NCBI GenBank assembly: GCA_041686485.1
Contig: JAWLDT010000005.1
Location: 4,109 to 68,108 of the forward strand
Direction of reading: 5' to 3'
Length of the DNA stretch: 64,000 nt
Source of the DNA: PUPG01 sp041686485
GTDB taxonomy: Bacteria > Bacteroidota > Bacteroidia > Bacteroidales > UBA7960
The first letter of the stretch is position 1, and each line of letters starts with the position of its first letter. This document shows positions 16,847-25,057 of the stretch, in pieces. The notes below the pieces were generated by a model, which had not been told where the DNA came from, searched no databases, and saw only the letters and a program-made list of their open reading frames with translations. Both the position numbers and the translations under genes were made by a program.

Positions 16847-17539
16847 CTAATCAGAGAAATCAATGATGTCGTATTCGTGATTTTCCAGATTAATGACCAG
16901 CAATTTGTTCTTTAATATACCCTCTCTGTTTACTAACAGTTTTAACGTTTCAGCCACCTGTATCGACGCAGCCAGTGCCGGCGTGAAGGAAGGATTACCC
17001 AGATAGGTTTCTGCCCCTTTGTCAACGTCTTCCGGAAATATTTTGGCGAGCAGTTGCTTGCCCGGCATGATAACCCCTATGTGGGCGAACCAACCCCCAA
17101 TAGCTCCAAAAACCATCGGAATTCCAAGAACCGCCGCGGTTTTTTCCACGATTCTGCGGCTTGACATATTATCCAGCGCATCACAAATCACATCATGCCG
17201 TTCTAAAAGGTCTTTTGCGTTGCCGGTATCCAGTAAGGTCTGGTGGGTGGATAGGGTTATATCCGGGTTGACTTGCCGGACCCTCCTGGCTGCTTCCTCC
17301 GTTTTGGGCTGCCCAAGGTTGTCAGGCAGCGACAGAAGCTGTCTGTTCAGGTTGGATGCCTCAAATACATCACCGTCTATGAGGGTTAAATGACCGATGC
17401 CCATACGGGCCAGCATCTCGATGATATGTCCGCCAAGCCCCCCGCATCCGACAACAGCCACCTTACAGCTTCTCAGCTTAAGGTTCTCCTCATGGCTCAG
17501 CATGTTCTCATTGCGTATGTAACGGTCATTAAGCGGCAT
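16847..17539 (-). CDS. ThiF/MoeB/HesA-family E1-like adenylyltransferase without zinc cysteines
   Basis: 230 residues with the Rossmann ATP-binding domain of E1-like enzymes: VVGCGGLGGHIIEMLARMG, IDGDVFEASNLNRQ and CDALDNMSSRR. In the molybdenum pathway such a protein adenylylates the C-terminal Gly of MoaD so it can be thiocarboxylated. The two CxxC pairs that bind zinc in MoeB/ThiF are not visible, and the region where the family has its C-terminal cysteine reads GNPSFTPALAAS. It is the first gene of the leftward cofactor operon, 99 bp before moeA. No MoaD or ThiS partner is encoded in the window. Confidence 0.82.
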   Translation of the reverse strand: MPLNDRYIRNENMLSHEENLKLRSCKVAVVGCGGLGGHIIEMLARMGIGHLTLIDGDVFEASNLNRQLLSLPDNLGQPKTEEAARRVRQVNPDITLSTHQTLLDTGNAKDLLERHDVICDALDNMSSRRIVEKTAAVLGIPMVFGAIGGWFAHIGVIMPGKQLLAKIFPEDVDKGAETYLGNPSFTPALAASIQVAETLKLLVNREGILKNKLLVINLENHEYDIIDFSD

Positions 17540-17818
17540 ATGTATAGATAACGATCGTTATTACTATTGTTATTGCGCCAACAGGAATCAGTCTCTTTTT
17601 AGAAAAGAGTGCCGCACAAAGGTACGAAATTTCCGGTATGCAGCAGTGATATACGCAGGGGATGGATCCTGCAGGGCAATGTTGGATTAATGTCGGCTTA
17701 TAAGGCTTAACACTTCACCTGGCAAGGATGAAATAGGGACAACATTTTTACAGCTTATAATCCCGAAAGGATGGAGCAATTATAGCCTGTTTTTTTTACA
17801 GATGGACGCAGATTAATT

Positions 17819-17968
17819 CCACACCTGTCCCGCCTATGCGGGANNNNNNNNNNNNNNNNNNNNNNNNNNNNNNNNNNNNNNNNNNNNNNNNNNNNNNNNN
17901 NNNNNNNNNNNNNNNNNNNNNNNNNNNNNNNNNNNNNNNNNNNTCCCGCCTATGCGGGACAGGTGTGG
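17819..17968. repeat. Interrupted 34-bp palindrome spanning the scaffold gap
   Basis: The last 25 bases before the gap (17819-17843) and the first 25 after it (17944-17968) are the two ends of one palindrome, CCACACCTGTCCCGC-CTAT-GCGGGACAGGTGTGG, and share 16 identical bases (TCCCGCCTATGCGGGA). A hairpin of this strength commonly breaks assemblies. Confidence 0.75.
17844..17943. other. Assembly gap of exactly 100 N
   Basis: One hundred N bases, the conventional placeholder for a gap of unknown size. It lies between the molybdenum-cofactor operon and the wtpBC genes. Outside the palindrome, the spacer from 17540 to 18163 shows no gene. Confidence 0.99.
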
Positions 17969-18112
17969 AGTCAAACAAACAACTATCCCGACCTGCTGGT
18001 AAGACGCAGAATACGTGTATAACAAAGCAGGTCTGATGATTGTTTGGCTGTTTATTTCTTGCAAATACAGTACAATACGTGGCGTTTGTGTTATACGTTT
18101 TGTAAAATGGGG

Positions 18113-18120
18113 TAAATTTG
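18113..18120 (+). promoter_or_regulatory. -7 promoter element (TAAATTTG) before wtpB
   Basis: TAAATTTG matches TAnnTTTG about 44 bp before the preferred wtpB ATG. TTTG copies lie 10 and 24 bp upstream, neither at the ideal spacing. Confidence 0.4.
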
Positions 18121-18163
18121 TGTGTGAAAGTTGAGCGATGACAGATATTCGCACCGTAAAGGC

Positions 18164-18958
18164 ATGCCGATGTTTACAAACTGGAAAACCAGCCTGATTT
18201 TTTTGTTTCTCAGTGGCCTGATCCTCTTATTTATCGTGGCGCCACTGGCCGGGATGTTTATTCAGACATCGGGTTCCCGGTATGTGGAAACGATTGTCGA
18301 TCCTGAAGTAGGTCGGAGTATCCGGCTTACTTTGTTCAGTTCTTTGTTGGGTGTGGTGGTTTTCGGTATTGCTGCGATTCCGCTGGCGTATGTGCTGGCA
18401 AGGAAACATTTTCCCGGGAAAGGGATCATTAATGGCCTGGTGGACCTGCCGGTGGTAATACCACATTCGGCTGCCGGTATTGCCATACTGGGCGTTGTTA
18501 GCAGGGGCACATGGATTGGTCAGGCCGGGGATGCGGCAGGCATTCACTTTGTCGGTGGTATGGCTGGCATTGTTGTGGCTATGGCTTTTGTGAGCATTCC
18601 TTTTTTGATCAATGCAGCCAGGGATGGTTTCCAAGCGGTTCCGGTAAAGCTTGAAAAGGCTGCGTTAAACCTGGGCGCTTCCCCCTGGCGGGTGTTTTTC
18701 ACCATATCGCTTCCGCTTGCCAAACGCCAGGTACTAACAGGGCTTACCATGATGTGGGCCAGGGGGCTGAGCGAGTTCGGTGCGGTGGTCATCATCGCGT
18801 ATCATCCCATGATTACCCCGGTGCTTATCTGGGAAAGGTTTACTTCTTTCGGGCTGGATTATGCACGGCCGGTGGCCGCTGTGTTTGTGCTGGTCTGCCT
18901 GGCTGTATTCACGGGGTTGCGTATTTTGGCCGGTAAAGGCCCGGTTGCAAGGCATTGA
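18164..18958 (+). CDS. wtpB: Tungstate/molybdate ABC transporter permease, WtpB/ModB type
   Basis: About 264 residues from ATG 18164 (AAAGG just upstream; 18170 is the alternative; the frame also opens at TTG 18131). Six hydrophobic helices are seen. The motif DLPVVIPHSAAGIAIL and the EAA-like loop followed by RGLSEFGAVVIIAYHP and PVLIWERF match the WtpB branch of molybdate/tungstate permeases better than classical ModB. It forms the membrane channel for the ATPase encoded next. The position beside the molybdenum-cofactor genes supports molybdate or tungstate as substrate. No periplasmic binding protein gene (WtpA/ModA) is visible. Confidence 0.87.
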   Translation: MPMFTNWKTSLIFLFLSGLILLFIVAPLAGMFIQTSGSRYVETIVDPEVGRSIRLTLFSSLLGVVVFGIAAIPLAYVLARKHFPGKGIINGLVDLPVVIPHSAAGIAILGVVSRGTWIGQAGDAAGIHFVGGMAGIVVAMAFVSIPFLINAARDGFQAVPVKLEKAALNLGASPWRVFFTISLPLAKRQVLTGLTMMWARGLSEFGAVVIIAYHPMITPVLIWERFTSFGLDYARPVAAVFVLVCLAVFTGLRILAGKGPVARH

Positions 18959-19085
18959 CCGGCTTGCTTGCAAGGGCAATAAGGGGTGCTTGTAGCTGGG
19001 CGTGCCATTGAAAAAACAATGGTGCTGAAAAAGGAAAACCATGGCAGCGGATAGAAATGTATAATGTTTACCTAATGGGTTCACT

Positions 19086-20147
19086 ATGTTACGCATTGAA
19101 GATATAACCGTCCGGTTTCAGTCGTTTGCCCTGGAGGACATCCATCTGGAGGTTGCCCGGCATGATTACCTGGCCTTGCTGGGTGTTTCGGGGGCAGGCA
19201 AGACTGTTTTGCTGGAGGTGCTGGCCGGACTTGTGAAACCTGAAAAAGGAAGGATCCTGGTTCGTGGCCATGACATTACCGGGGACAAGGTGCAACAACG
19301 CAAAATCGGCCTGGTTTATCAGGATCAGTCGCTTTTTCCCCATCTGAATGTGTTTGACAATATGGCCTATCCACTCAGAAACCATGGTTTAACCAAACAG
19401 GTAATTAAGGAAAAAGTGGATGATCTGGCCGGGACAATAGGAGTGGAGCACTTGCTGAGCAGATACCCGGGTACTCTGTCAGGGGGTGAGGCACAACGGG
19501 TAGCGCTGGCCAGGACCCTGGCTGCAGACCCTGATATTCTGTTACTGGATGAACCCCTGGCCAACCTTGATGTGAAACTAAAGAGCGACTTGCGTGCTCT
19601 TCTGCGAAAGATTCATCGGTCGGGAAAGACGATTATTCATGTCACCCATGATTTTATGGAAGCCGCCACACTGGCCAACAAAGTAGCGGTTGTGGAACAG
19701 GGCAGGCTTATCCAGCATGGTACGCCTGAAGAGGTCTTTCGCCATCCCCGGAACGAATTTGTGGCGCGTTTTAGTGGTATCAGAAACCTGTTTCCTTGCA
19801 TTGTAGAGCAGGAAGATGCAGATACGGGTTTGTACAAGGCCATTGTAAATGACAACATAGCGATTCAGTTTATCGGTGGCAATGGTGAAAAGGAAGGCTA
19901 TGTGATGGTGCCGCAGGAAGATATTATCATTTCAGAAGAGCCATTGGATTCCTCGGCGATCAACCGTTTGCAGGGGGAGATCAGAGAAGCCTATTTGTCC
20001 GGCTCGGGTATGGAGCTCGTTGTCGATGCCGGCGTTGAATTTGTTGTTGCTGTCAGCAGAAAATCGCAGGAAACGATGCAGCTGGTCCCGGGGAAGAAAG
20101 TCTGGCTCGGGTTTAAAGCCGCCGCCGTAAAATTCATTAAAGCATGA
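19086..20147 (+). CDS. wtpC: Tungstate/molybdate ABC transporter ATPase, WtpC/ModC type
   Basis: 353 residues. Walker A GVSGAGKTV at about 33-41, signature LSGGEAQRVALARTL near 131-145, Walker B ILLLDEPLANLD and the switch HVTHD are intact. The last 70 residues look like a TOBE-type anion-sensing domain, as in ModC/WtpC. The 127-bp spacer after wtpB holds a small inverted repeat (CCATTG / CAATGG, 19005-19022). The two genes are almost certainly one importer for the neighbouring cofactor pathway. Confidence 0.87.
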   Translation: MLRIEDITVRFQSFALEDIHLEVARHDYLALLGVSGAGKTVLLEVLAGLVKPEKGRILVRGHDITGDKVQQRKIGLVYQDQSLFPHLNVFDNMAYPLRNHGLTKQVIKEKVDDLAGTIGVEHLLSRYPGTLSGGEAQRVALARTLAADPDILLLDEPLANLDVKLKSDLRALLRKIHRSGKTIIHVTHDFMEAATLANKVAVVEQGRLIQHGTPEEVFRHPRNEFVARFSGIRNLFPCIVEQEDADTGLYKAIVNDNIAIQFIGGNGEKEGYVMVPQEDIIISEEPLDSSAINRLQGEIREAYLSGSGMELVVDAGVEFVVAVSRKSQETMQLVPGKKVWLGFKAAAVKFIKA

Positions 20148-20281
20148 TTCATTGTATACCATCTGATTCATCATATGCTATCTTCGACAGCTTTTTGGCA
20201 GGGAGCGGTGTTAAATCATGAAAATTCAGCAACTTAGGTGACAGGATCAATTTTTTAAGCAAAACTTTACAAACATATAAA

Positions 20282-20310
20282 ACCAGGTGGTTGTTTACCT
20301 GGTATATTTG
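20282..20310 (+). promoter_or_regulatory. -7 element with abutting inverted repeat before alkaline phosphatase
   Basis: TATATTTG (20303-20310) matches the -7 consensus. A perfect 7-bp inverted repeat, ACCAGGT-N8-ACCTGGT (20282-20303), fills the spacer just upstream and touches the box. It could be an operator or a weak terminator hairpin; the absence of a T-run favours an operator. The sequence does not tell which regulator. Confidence 0.4.
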
Positions 20311-20367
20311 TATAATGGTATTATATGCATATCGCAAATTTTTTATTCATCTATTTTGGAAAGCAAT

Positions 20368-21822
20368 ATGAGACACACAAAGCGTTTATTAGTCCTGACT
20401 ACAATCGTCATGCTCACAGGCATGCAGGCCTGTCAGAGCCCTGCAGCGGATACGGCCGGGTACGACCTGTCTGAACCAAAGAATATCATCCTGCTGATCA
20501 GTGATGGCATGGGTTACAACCACATGCTGGCTACCAATTACTATGAACACGGAGAGGCTGAGGCCCAGGTTTATGAGCAGCCCGGCTGGTTAAGGCTAGG
20601 CATTTCAACATACAGTGCCGCCCGAATTGATGGTGTTGATACGGTCTACCACAACGGATATGCTCCCCGAACAGCCTGGGAAGATGCCGCATACCTGCCC
20701 GCAGACTATACGGACAGCGGTGCAGCGGGAACCGCATTATCCACGGGTGAAAAAGTTTTTAGCGGTTCAATCGGAATAAGCCTGGAAGGTGATACGCTTA
20801 CTCACATCAGTCAGGCTGCCAAAGCCCTGAACAAGTCGGTGGGCATCCTTTCCTCTGTTCCCCTTAGTCACGCAACGCCAGCCAGCTTTCTTGCACATAA
20901 CCATGAAAGAAGCAATTATGAAGAGATCGGGAAACATATGCTGTTTCACTCACGGGCGGATGTGATCATGGGGGCTGGTCATCCCGGATACAACAATGAT
21001 GGTGAGCAGGAGGAGATGTCTGCCCGCTACATCGGCAGTGATGAGCTATGGGAGCAGATCAGGGCCAACGATGGGCGCACGGAGTTTGAGGATAACGGCG
21101 ATATCCTCTATGTGCAGGATGCCGATGGTGACGGCCATCGCGATTCGTGGACATTTATTGATAAGCGGGAAGATTTCACCGCACTTGCAGACGGGCAGGC
21201 CCCAAAACGTTTGCTCGGTATCCCACGGGTTCACAACACCCTGAATCAGGGTCGCACCATGGGCGAAGACGAACGGATGCCGTTTGAGCAATCGTTGAAT
21301 GAGAATGTTCCTACGCTCGAAGAGATGACCAGGGCCTCCCTGAATGTGTTGGAGCAAAATGAGAAAGGCTTTTTTGTGATGATTGAAGGAGGTGCGGTTG
21401 ACTGGGCCAGCCACGACAATCATTTGGGCCGGATGATCGAAGAGCAGATGGATTTTAATAGTTCAGTTGATGCTGCCGTTGAGTGGGTGGAGGAAAACAG
21501 CAGCTGGGATGAAACCCTGATTATTGTAACCAGTGATCATGAATGTGGCTACCTGACCGGGCCAAATCATCCGGAACCGGTGAATGACAAGGTGGTAAAC
21601 AGGGGGCAGGGCAACTTACCGGAAGCCGTCTGGCATTTTGATAGTCACACCAACCAGCTTGTTCCTTTTTATGCCAAAGGACCCGGGGTAGAACTGTTTT
21701 CTATGTTTGCTGAAGAAAAGGACCCCGTTCGGGGCCCTTTCCTGCAAAACACTGAAATTGCTCAGGCAATTTTCATGATGTGGGGAAAACCCGACATCGC
21801 GGTACATCGCCTGACTGAATAA
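20368..21822 (+). CDS. Alkaline phosphatase (PhoA family), probable lipoprotein
   Basis: 484 residues from ATG 20368, which has GGAAAG upstream; earlier in-frame starts would spoil the signal peptide. Residues 1-22 form a signal ending at Cys22 (TGMQAC), possibly a lipobox. Metal and catalytic motifs of PhoA-type phosphatases are visible: LLISDGMGYNH (Asp46), DYTDSGAAGTALSTGEK with the nucleophile Ser117, IEGGAVDWASHDN and VTSDHECGYLTG. It would release phosphate from esters in the periplasm or at the surface. It converges on sppA with only two bases between the stops. Confidence 0.92.
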   Translation: MRHTKRLLVLTTIVMLTGMQACQSPAADTAGYDLSEPKNIILLISDGMGYNHMLATNYYEHGEAEAQVYEQPGWLRLGISTYSAARIDGVDTVYHNGYAPRTAWEDAAYLPADYTDSGAAGTALSTGEKVFSGSIGISLEGDTLTHISQAAKALNKSVGILSSVPLSHATPASFLAHNHERSNYEEIGKHMLFHSRADVIMGAGHPGYNNDGEQEEMSARYIGSDELWEQIRANDGRTEFEDNGDILYVQDADGDGHRDSWTFIDKREDFTALADGQAPKRLLGIPRVHNTLNQGRTMGEDERMPFEQSLNENVPTLEEMTRASLNVLEQNEKGFFVMIEGGAVDWASHDNHLGRMIEEQMDFNSSVDAAVEWVEENSSWDETLIIVTSDHECGYLTGPNHPEPVNDKVVNRGQGNLPEAVWHFDSHTNQLVPFYAKGPGVELFSMFAEEKDPVRGPFLQNTEIAQAIFMMWGKPDIAVHRLTE

Positions 21823-21824
21823 GT

Positions 21825-23597
21825 TTAGTTTAGGTTGACATCATAAGGCATCCTGGTGAGAATACCGGTCATGTCGCGCGCCTCTTCGATCTGGCGGTAA
21901 TAGCGATACTGATCTCCAAGGTTTCTTTCCAGGATGTTTTGTTTGACCCCGCCAAAATCTTCCATGATTTGTGTAAAGAAATCCTTTCTCTTCGGGTATT
22001 CGGTGATGCGATAGTCTTCTAAGTCGGCAAGCTCGGCTGCTTTTTCCATGGCTGCCTCAAGGCCGCCAAATTCGTCAATAAGACCGTTTCGTTTGGCTTC
22101 GGTGCCGCTCCAGACCCTGCCGCGTCCAAGCTCATCAACCGTCGATACCGGAATGTCGCGTCCTTCAGCTACATGTTCGATAAACGTTTCATAGATCCTG
22201 CCGATAGACTCCTGGATAATCTCTTGTTCCTCATCTGACAAGGGTTTGGTGACAGATCCCATATCTGCAAAGCGGTTGGTTTTCACATTGTCAAAGGTAA
22301 TCCCAAGCTTGTCATCAAAAAACTCCTGCATGTTAGGGATCATCCCAAAAACACCGATAGAGCCGGTAATGGTGGAGGGGTTGGCCATGATCCAGTCAGC
22401 GCGGCTGGCGATATAATACCCTCCTGAAGCAGCTACATCCCCCATGGTTGCCACAACTGGTTTTTCCTGTGAAGCAAGCACCACTTCACGTAAAATGACA
22501 TCGGATGCAAGTGCATCGCCACCCGGTGAGTTGATTCTGAACACAATGGCTTTTACGGTGGTATCTCTTCTGGCTTCCCTGATGGCACCGGCGATACGTT
22601 CGGAGCCAATGACACGATCGCTGCCCTGGCCGCTTATGATATTCCCGGTTGCGTATACTACCGCAAGTTTATTGTTACTCCGTGGCGTGATCAGGCTTTC
22701 TGGGATCGGAGCGCGTTTGTAGTCGCTATAAGAAACAAATTCAATATCATCATCCGCGTCAAGCTCCAAACGTTCCTTAAGCATGTCCATGATCTCGTCG
22801 CGATAGGCAATGCCGTCGATCATATCCCATTCCAGGGCCAATGTTGCATTCCGGGTATATAATCCGTCGGCTACTTCATTGAGGTGATTAACCGTAAGGC
22901 CCCGGGAAGTTGCAATGTCCCCTAAAACATTATTCCAGATGGCTCCCACGTAGGATCGTACCTGTTCGCGGTTTTCCTCACTCATATCCTCCCGGAAAAA
23001 TGGCTCTCCCGCACTCTTATACTCTCCGTGACGAATGACCTGGGGGTCGATACCAAGGCGATCTAACATGTTTTTCAGGAAAAACAGCTCCGAGTTGATC
23101 CCGCGGAAATCAATTACGCCCTCCGGGTGCAGGTAGATCTCATCAGCCACACTACTTAGGTAGTATGCATTCTGCATATATGTTTCTCCATAGGCTACGA
23201 TGAACTTGCCTGACTCTTTGAAGGTTTTCAAGGCTTTTCGTAATTCATCGATGGTACTCCACCCGGCGGGTATCATACTCATATCCAGATAAATACCTTC
23301 TATGTTATCATCTGCTTCGGCTTTTTCCAGGTTATCCAGAAGGTTGTTCAACCCGATCGGGCGACTTGGTGAGAACGATGCAAAATCAAATGATTCAAAA
23401 GGGTTGCCGCCGCCACGGTCCACAATCTCTGTGGTTAAGGTCAGATGTAACACCGATTTCTCTGCTACATCAACAGTATCTTGTGATGTCCTGCTGGCGA
23501 TGGATGCAATAATGCCAGTCATGATAAGCAAGATGACCACAAAAGTGATCAGAAAGCCCAGCATGGACGCAAACATAAATTTAAAAAATTGTCTCAT
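21825..23597 (-). CDS. sppA: Signal peptide peptidase SppA (67K type)
   Basis: 590 residues, the long two-repeat SppA form. One N-terminal membrane helix (about 8-33) is followed by duplicated ClpP-like domains. The catalytic Lys is in GEYKSAGEPF (Lys194) and the nucleophile in GDVAASGGYYIAS (Ser391), equivalent to the Lys/Ser dyad of E. coli SppA. It degrades cleaved signal peptides in the membrane, periplasmic side. Spacing of the two catalytic residues fits the family. Confidence 0.95.
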   Translation of the reverse strand: MRQFFKFMFASMLGFLITFVVILLIMTGIIASIASRTSQDTVDVAEKSVLHLTLTTEIVDRGGGNPFESFDFASFSPSRPIGLNNLLDNLEKAEADDNIEGIYLDMSMIPAGWSTIDELRKALKTFKESGKFIVAYGETYMQNAYYLSSVADEIYLHPEGVIDFRGINSELFFLKNMLDRLGIDPQVIRHGEYKSAGEPFFREDMSEENREQVRSYVGAIWNNVLGDIATSRGLTVNHLNEVADGLYTRNATLALEWDMIDGIAYRDEIMDMLKERLELDADDDIEFVSYSDYKRAPIPESLITPRSNNKLAVVYATGNIISGQGSDRVIGSERIAGAIREARRDTTVKAIVFRINSPGGDALASDVILREVVLASQEKPVVATMGDVAASGGYYIASRADWIMANPSTITGSIGVFGMIPNMQEFFDDKLGITFDNVKTNRFADMGSVTKPLSDEEQEIIQESIGRIYETFIEHVAEGRDIPVSTVDELGRGRVWSGTEAKRNGLIDEFGGLEAAMEKAAELADLEDYRITEYPKRKDFFTQIMEDFGGVKQNILERNLGDQYRYYRQIEEARDMTGILTRMPYDVNLN

Positions 23598-23756
23598 AAT
23601 AGCTTTGGTTAAGGTGAATTATTCAAATTACTGGTTAAAGATAAAAAATATCTTCTATAATTTCTTATTAAGAAATGATATCTTTTGAAGAAATGATATA
23701 TTTTGTTGAACCGTTTTTTTTACTCAATTTTGTCAGAAGGTTGACAGGGAAAAATT

Positions 23757-24248
23757 ATGCAAACAGCTGCTTTATTACTCGGAGGCAATCAGGGCAGGGT
23801 TCCGGAACTTTTTAACCATGTTATTGATTTCCTGGAATCGGAGGGGGTGCAAGTTACGGATAAAAGCGCGCTTTACCTGACCGAACCCTGGGGTATGGAA
23901 GCGGAAAACCTGTTTTATAATCAGGCTTTGCTGGTTCGAACAGATGCAGATCCAGTTGCTTTGCTCGATCTGCTGTTAAGTATTGAGGCCAGGCTTGGCA
24001 GAAAGCGAGGAAATATGCAATATGAGTCACGGCCGATCGACATTGATATTTTGTTGTTTAACAAGCTGCTGGTATCCAGATCTGATCTGATTATACCACA
24101 TCCCCGCATGCACCTTAGGCGGTTCGCGTTGACGCCTTTATCCGAAATTGCCCCGGACTGGATGCATCCTTTATTTGGAAAAACCATACGCCAGTTGCTT
24201 GATGAGTGTCAGGATACACTGAAAGTGCAGAAATCAGAAAACCAATAA
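23757..24248 (+). CDS. folK: 2-amino-4-hydroxy-6-hydroxymethyldihydropteridine pyrophosphokinase
   Basis: 163 residues. The start LLLGGNQGR matches the family's LG(S/G)N motif; the middle carries LLSIEARLGRKR and the diagnostic RPIDIDILLF, then IPHPRMHLRRFALTPLSEIAP. It transfers pyrophosphate from ATP to the pterin, the step before dihydropteroate synthase in folate synthesis. It is followed 35 bp later by a nucleoside kinase gene, probably in the same transcript. Confidence 0.95.
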   Translation: MQTAALLLGGNQGRVPELFNHVIDFLESEGVQVTDKSALYLTEPWGMEAENLFYNQALLVRTDADPVALLDLLLSIEARLGRKRGNMQYESRPIDIDILLFNKLLVSRSDLIIPHPRMHLRRFALTPLSEIAPDWMHPLFGKTIRQLLDECQDTLKVQKSENQ

Positions 24249-24283
24249 CATGGCTGGAAAGCGCATGGATTAACCTTTATCAG

Positions 24284-24922
24284 ATGAGATATAACTATAT
24301 TGCCATAGAAGGAAATATCGGTGCGGGGAAAACCTCCCTGGCCACCAGGATTGCTCAAAGGTATAACGGGAAGCTGATCCTGGAGCAGTTTGAAGAAAAC
24401 CCTTTCCTGGTCAAATTTTATCAGGATCCGGAAAAATATGCCTTTCCGTTGGAATTATCTTTTCTGGCCGACCGTTATCAACAATTAATGCGTGAACTGC
24501 CCAACCAGGAATTGTTTTCAGATTTTACCATCTCAGATTATTTTTTGAATAAATCGCTGATCTTTGCCCGAAAGACGCTCAATGATGATGAATACCAGTT
24601 GTTTATTACATTGTTCAACATTATGAATGCCAATTTGCCACGTCCTGACCTGTTGGTGCATCTGTATGTAACCACGAACCGCCTCCAGCAGAATATCCGG
24701 AGTCGCGGCAGGGACTATGAGCAGCAGATCCCGGACGAATATCTCGAAAAAATTCAGGAAAGCTATTTGAACTACCTGAAACAACAGCCTCAGTTACGTG
24801 TTTTGTTGCTTGACATGAATAATGTGGATTTTGTTGCGTATCCATCACATCTGGAGCAGGTGCTGGCTATTATAGACCGGGATTATCCTAAAGGACTCAC
24901 TAGCATAAAACCAGACCTGTGA
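24284..24922 (+). CDS. Deoxynucleoside kinase (deoxyadenosine/deoxyguanosine kinase type)
   Basis: 212 residues from ATG 24284; an in-frame GTG at 24206 would overlap folK and adds no family sequence. P-loop EGNIGAGKTSLA is at about 7-18, the DRYQQ and SDFTISDYF blocks follow, and the lid-region RGRDYEQQIPDEYLEKIQ is typical of the dNK/dGK family. It phosphorylates deoxynucleosides in salvage; which base is preferred cannot be read. It ends before a bidirectional terminator. Confidence 0.9.
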   Translation: MRYNYIAIEGNIGAGKTSLATRIAQRYNGKLILEQFEENPFLVKFYQDPEKYAFPLELSFLADRYQQLMRELPNQELFSDFTISDYFLNKSLIFARKTLNDDEYQLFITLFNIMNANLPRPDLLVHLYVTTNRLQQNIRSRGRDYEQQIPDEYLEKIQESYLNYLKQQPQLRVLLLDMNNVDFVAYPSHLEQVLAIIDRDYPKGLTSIKPDL

Positions 24923-24975
24923 TTGCTTTATAGATAATGCTGCACATTCTTTTTTTGATGCATGTTCCTGTATAT

Positions 24976-25014
24976 AAAAAAACCGTCCTGAATCATCTTT
25001 CAGGACGGTTTTTT
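24976..25014. terminator. Bidirectional terminator between the nucleoside kinase and TPR lipoprotein genes
   Basis: AAAAAACCGTCCTGAA and TTTCAGGACGGTTTTTT form a long stem with a short loop, with A-runs on one side and T-runs on the other, so it can stop both convergent transcripts. Confidence 0.85.
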
Positions 25015-25057
25015 AAAATAATATAAGCTTTTCTCTTTAATTAAAGCATACTATCTC

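Noticed and set aside
17819..17968. Insertion-sequence terminal repeats flanking the gap
   Set aside because: The flanks are two halves of one palindrome with 16 shared bases, and no transposase or target duplication is seen.
17796..18154. Protein frames running through the N block
   Set aside because: They consist largely of undetermined residues and are artefacts of translating the gap.
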